Of a DNA stretch of 64,000 nt, positions 61,163-64,000 are shown in pieces (the first letter of the stretch is position 1; each line of letters opens with the position of its first letter). Source of the stretch: Geitlerinema sp. PCC 9228 (GTDB taxonomy: Bacteria; Cyanobacteriota; Cyanobacteriia; Cyanobacteriales; PCC-9228); NCBI RefSeq assembly GCF_001870905.1, contig NZ_LNDC01000094.1:62001-126000 (forward strand), read 5' to 3'. The position numbers were made by a program, and so were the translations under genes. Under the pieces are notes generated by a model, which was not told the DNA's origin, searched no databases, and worked only from the letters and a program-made list of their open reading frames with translations.

Positions 61163-64000
61163 ATGGACCAAAGCCGGAAGCAAGCATATACTCAGCTAAT
61201 TCAGAAACTGCTAGCGTGTTCTGAAAACGAATTATCCGAACTTTTGGAAGGCAACCAAGAATTACTAGATGATGGTTTCGTGCAGGCAATGCAGCGAGAA
61301 AAATCGCAGTTATCAGAGGCGGGAGAGGAAGACGCAGCAAATTTTTTGCAGCAGCTAGCTGAAGCCATGGCAGCGCAGTTAGGTATTTTAGCAACGTCAG
61401 CCAATTACCAAGACTATCGAGAATTGCTTCAAGCTTTGTTTGAGGCAGAAGATGAAGATAATTCGCAACGGGTGAACGAACTGCTGGCAAAGAATCAATC
61501 TTTATTAAACCAACAGTTTGCAAAAATTATGATAGAAGTAGCTGATGAGTTAATCGAAAATAATCCACCGGAAGCGAAAAATACGATTATTTCTTTGGTG
61601 GAATATTTAAGCATTTCTATTCACCAGTTTTCTCAAGGGAAGATTTATAACAATCAAGAAATTGCTCTTGCTGGTTATAACTGGCTTTTGTTACATCAAA
61701 TTGAGAATTCTGAACGATGGGCACGAACTCAAAATAATTTAGGTGCAATTTATTCAGAACGTATTATTGGCGAACGCGCATACAATTTAGAAAAAGCAAT
61801 TTTTTGCTACCAAAGTGCTATTAACAGTTATTCGGACAATGAAGTTTCTCAAAGTTGGGCTATAGCTCAATACAATTTAGGTCTAACCTATCAAAAACGT
61901 ATTCAAGGGAATCGCAAAACCAATTCAGAAACAGCAATCGTTTGTTACAAAAACGCTCTAAAGTTTTACAATCAAGATAATTTTCCTCAGAACTGGGCGA
62001 TTGTTCAAAACAATCTAGGTCTTATTTATAAAGAACGCATCGAAGGAAATCGTGTTGAAAATCTAGAAAAGGCAATTGCTTGCTATCAAAATGCTCTAAA
62101 AGTTTGTACAAAAAATAATTTTCCTCAAGATTGGGCAGATACTCAATCCAATTTAGGCGATGCTTATAAAGAACGTATCGAAGGAAATTGCGCTAAAAAT
62201 CTAGAGAAGGCATTTTCCTGCTACCAAAACGCTCTGACAATTTACTCCGAGCAAAAATATCCTTATAAGTGGGTACAACTCCAAAATAAATTAGGAGTTT
62301 TCTATTGGAATCAAGCTTCTAGTCAATATCCCGAAAATTTAGAAAAAGCAATTATTTGCCATGGAAACGCTTTAAAGATATGCGAACAGCACAATTTCTC
62401 AATAGAATGGGCGAAAAACTATCTTAATTTAGGCAATGCATATTTATATCGTTGGCAGGGAAATCGTTCTGAAAATTTAGAAAAATCGATTGATTCTTAT
62501 AACAATGCTCTAATAGTTTATAAAAAAGCTACTTTTGCTGAGGATTGGGCAATGGTCCAAAACAATTTAGGAAATGCCTATCGATTACGTATCTGTGGAG
62601 ATCGTTCTGAAAATTTAGAGAAGGCAATTTTTGTCTACAATCGCTCTCTCCAAGTACGCACAAAAAAAGATTATCCTCAATATTGGGCAGGTACGAATAA
62701 TAATTTAGGAAATGTTTATCAGGAACGTATCGAAGGCGATCGCAAAGATAATTTAGAAAAAGCTATTGAATACTATAAAAATGCCTTAACTATATATACT
62801 AAAGAGAATTTCCCGCAAGAATGGGCAAGCGTACAAAATAATTTAGGAAGTGCTTATCAAGAACGTATTTGTGGTAAGCGTTCTGAAAATTTAGAAAAAG
62901 CAATTGTAGCTTATCGAAAATCTTTAGAAGTTCGTACTAAGGAAAAATACCCTCAAGATTGGGTAGTTACATTAAACAATCTAGGAATCGTTTATCAAGA
63001 ACGTATTAAAGGCGATCGCGAAAATAATCTGGAAACGGCTATTCAAGTTTATACTAATGCATTACAAGTATGCAATGAAGAAACTTTTCCAGAAGAATGG
63101 GCAACTATACAAAATAATTTAGGTTCTGTTTATCATCGCGGTATCCAAGGTCAAAGAGCAGAAAATTTAGAAAAAGCAATTGAAATTTATCAAAAGGCAT
63201 TAAAAGTTCGACAAAAAGAAAGTTTGCCTCAATATTGGGCAACCACGCAAAATAATTTAGGTTTTATTTTTCAGGAGCGTATTTACGGAAACAAAGACAG
63301 AAATATTAATAAAGCTATAGAGTATTACAACAACAGTCTTCAAATTTATACTTCAACAGCTTTTCCGTTAGAATGTCTAAAAACTTCTAATAATTTAGGA
63401 AGTCTTGCTTTTAAAAATAAAGATTGGCAATTAGCTATTGACAGTTATACCCGTGCCATCAGTGTAGTTCAATTAACTCGTAGCTGGGCACTAACAGACG
63501 AACGCCGCCAGCAAATTTTAGAAGAATCTATTGGAATTTATCATAACTTAGTACAAGCCTACCTCAATACTAACCAGTTACAGAAAGCTTGGGAAACCGT
63601 GGAAAGCAGCAAAACTCGAAATTTGGTGGAAAGCTTCGCCAACCGCGATTTGCAGCCCAAAGGCAAAGTTCCTTCTCCACTTTTGGAAAGACTGGGTAAA
63701 TTGCGACGGCGTTTACCTTCTTTGCAACGAGAATTGCAACTTGCCAGTAGCCAAGAATCTCGTTACAGCCAACTGCCATTGGAACAGCGACAGCAATGGC
63801 AACAAGACATACAACAGCAAATCCAACAGACGCAACAAGAATTTGAAGAGGTTTTAGACCAAATCCAACCCTACGATGCAAGCTTCCGTCTAACCCAGGA
63901 AGTGCCATCGATGGCTTTTAAAAAAATTCAACAAGTTATTAACCAGCATACAGCACTAATTGAATGGTATATAACAGAACAACGTATTATTGCTTTTGTC
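61163..64000 (+). CDS. TPR-repeat protein, likely CHAT protease type; truncated by window end
   Basis: The frame opens with ATG at 61163 and stays open for 946 codons to the window edge. Residues 1-180 hold two related helical units (LIQKLLACSE...LLEGNQELLDDGFVQAM and LLQALFEAED...LLAKNQSLLNQQFAKIM). From about 190 come 12 to 13 TPR units of the NNLG-x-x-Y...NLEKAIxxYxxAL form, with the first four intervals exactly 138 bases (46 residues). After about residue 815 there is a coiled coil and then sequence (TALIEWYITEQRIIAFV) like the start of a CHAT domain. The gene is AT-richer than most of the window. TPR-CHAT proteins are linked to caspase-like proteolysis; the catalytic His and Cys would lie beyond the window. 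Confidence 0.82.
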   Translation, partial: MDQSRKQAYTQLIQKLLACSENELSELLEGNQELLDDGFVQAMQREKSQLSEAGEEDAANFLQQLAEAMAAQLGILATSANYQDYRELLQALFEAEDEDNSQRVNELLAKNQSLLNQQFAKIMIEVADELIENNPPEAKNTIISLVEYLSISIHQFSQGKIYNNQEIALAGYNWLLLHQIENSERWARTQNNLGAIYSERIIGERAYNLEKAIFCYQSAINSYSDNEVSQSWAIAQYNLGLTYQKRIQGNRKTNSETAIVCYKNALKFYNQDNFPQNWAIVQNNLGLIYKERIEGNRVENLEKAIACYQNALKVCTKNNFPQDWADTQSNLGDAYKERIEGNCAKNLEKAFSCYQNALTIYSEQKYPYKWVQLQNKLGVFYWNQASSQYPENLEKAIICHGNALKICEQHNFSIEWAKNYLNLGNAYLYRWQGNRSENLEKSIDSYNNALIVYKKATFAEDWAMVQNNLGNAYRLRICGDRSENLEKAIFVYNRSLQVRTKKDYPQYWAGTNNNLGNVYQERIEGDRKDNLEKAIEYYKNALTIYTKENFPQEWASVQNNLGSAYQERICGKRSENLEKAIVAYRKSLEVRTKEKYPQDWVVTLNNLGIVYQERIKGDRENNLETAIQVYTNALQVCNEETFPEEWATIQNNLGSVYHRGIQGQRAENLEKAIEIYQKALKVRQKESLPQYWATTQNNLGFIFQERIYGNKDRNINKAIEYYNNSLQIYTSTAFPLECLKTSNNLGSLAFKNKDWQLAIDSYTRAISVVQLTRSWALTDERRQQILEESIGIYHNLVQAYLNTNQLQKAWETVESSKTRNLVESFANRDLQPKGKVPSPLLERLGKLRRRLPSLQRELQLASSQESRYSQLPLEQRQQWQQDIQQQIQQTQQEFEEVLDQIQPYDASFRLTQEVPSMAFKKIQQVINQHTALIEWYITEQRIIAFV

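Noticed and set aside
61730-63420. Regular 138-base repeats that could be taken for a CRISPR-like or tandem array
   Set aside because: The period is a multiple of three, the frame is open through all units and the translated repeats are TPR-like. They are coding repeats.

Overview
The window is a chromosomal piece from a cyanobacterium, probably filamentous. The HIP1 octamer GCGATCGC is scattered throughout, inside and between genes. The gene content fits: a CpcS-type phycobiliprotein lyase, a DesC-type acyl-lipid desaturase, a Ser/Thr kinase with WD40 blades, a CHAT-TPR protein, a PEP-CTERM protein, a RemA-gmk pair and IS605-family debris. I see no tRNA, rRNA or CRISPR array, and I cannot name the species.

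Layout. 1-16 kb: the edge of a minus-strand exported protein, a frameshifted DUF72 gene, SelO followed by a lipase-WD40 fusion, two overlapping MscS channels, an SDR, a UvrD-like helicase behind a conserved unknown, cobS, a protein with ChW-like repeats, a GH13 amylase and a DUF1963 protein. 16.7-20.4 kb: a compact five-gene ECF metal transporter operon of the NikK-L-M-Q-O type. 20.4-25.4 kb: an orphan DpnM-like adenine methylase, a secreted FG-GAP/RTX protein, a PLP lyase and DesC. 25.6-32.4 kb: a minus-strand exopolysaccharide block of HlyD-like adaptor, PEP-CTERM L-type lectin, GT2 synthase with a c-di-GMP-binding PilZ domain, and an alpha/alpha-barrel protein. It resembles the cyanobacterial Xcs cellulose system. 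32.9-39.3 kb: two tiny membrane proteins, MsrP, glutamate dehydrogenase, a histidine kinase and a Ca2+/H+ antiporter.

39.5-49 kb holds the most unusual material. Just before the kinase-WD40 gene is an ORF-less element. It has a subterminal hairpin, a roughly 165-nt RNA-like region with an 11-bp closing helix and a crossing pseudoknot, and a right-end sequence. I read it as a solo HEARO/OMEGA-RNA element left by an IscB/IsrB-type transposon. A second copy of its right end lies at 48.74 kb beside a decayed TnpB gene. Between them are clpP, a conserved unknown, an RNB-family exoribonuclease with an altered acidic motif, a UbiX-type prenyltransferase and a HEAT-repeat protein.

49-64 kb: CpcS lyase, a conserved unknown, an SDR with a TTG start, an alpha/beta hydrolase lacking its serine, DUF2237, TonB, RqcH, RemA and Gmk, cytochrome bd oxidase CydAB, an EamA exporter, a small MITE-like repeat, and the first 946 codons of an AT-rich TPR-CHAT protein that runs off the end. 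Most genes are single-copy housekeeping or stress functions. The real multi-gene units are the Ni/Co operon, the polysaccharide block, remA-gmk, cydAB and the mscS pair.
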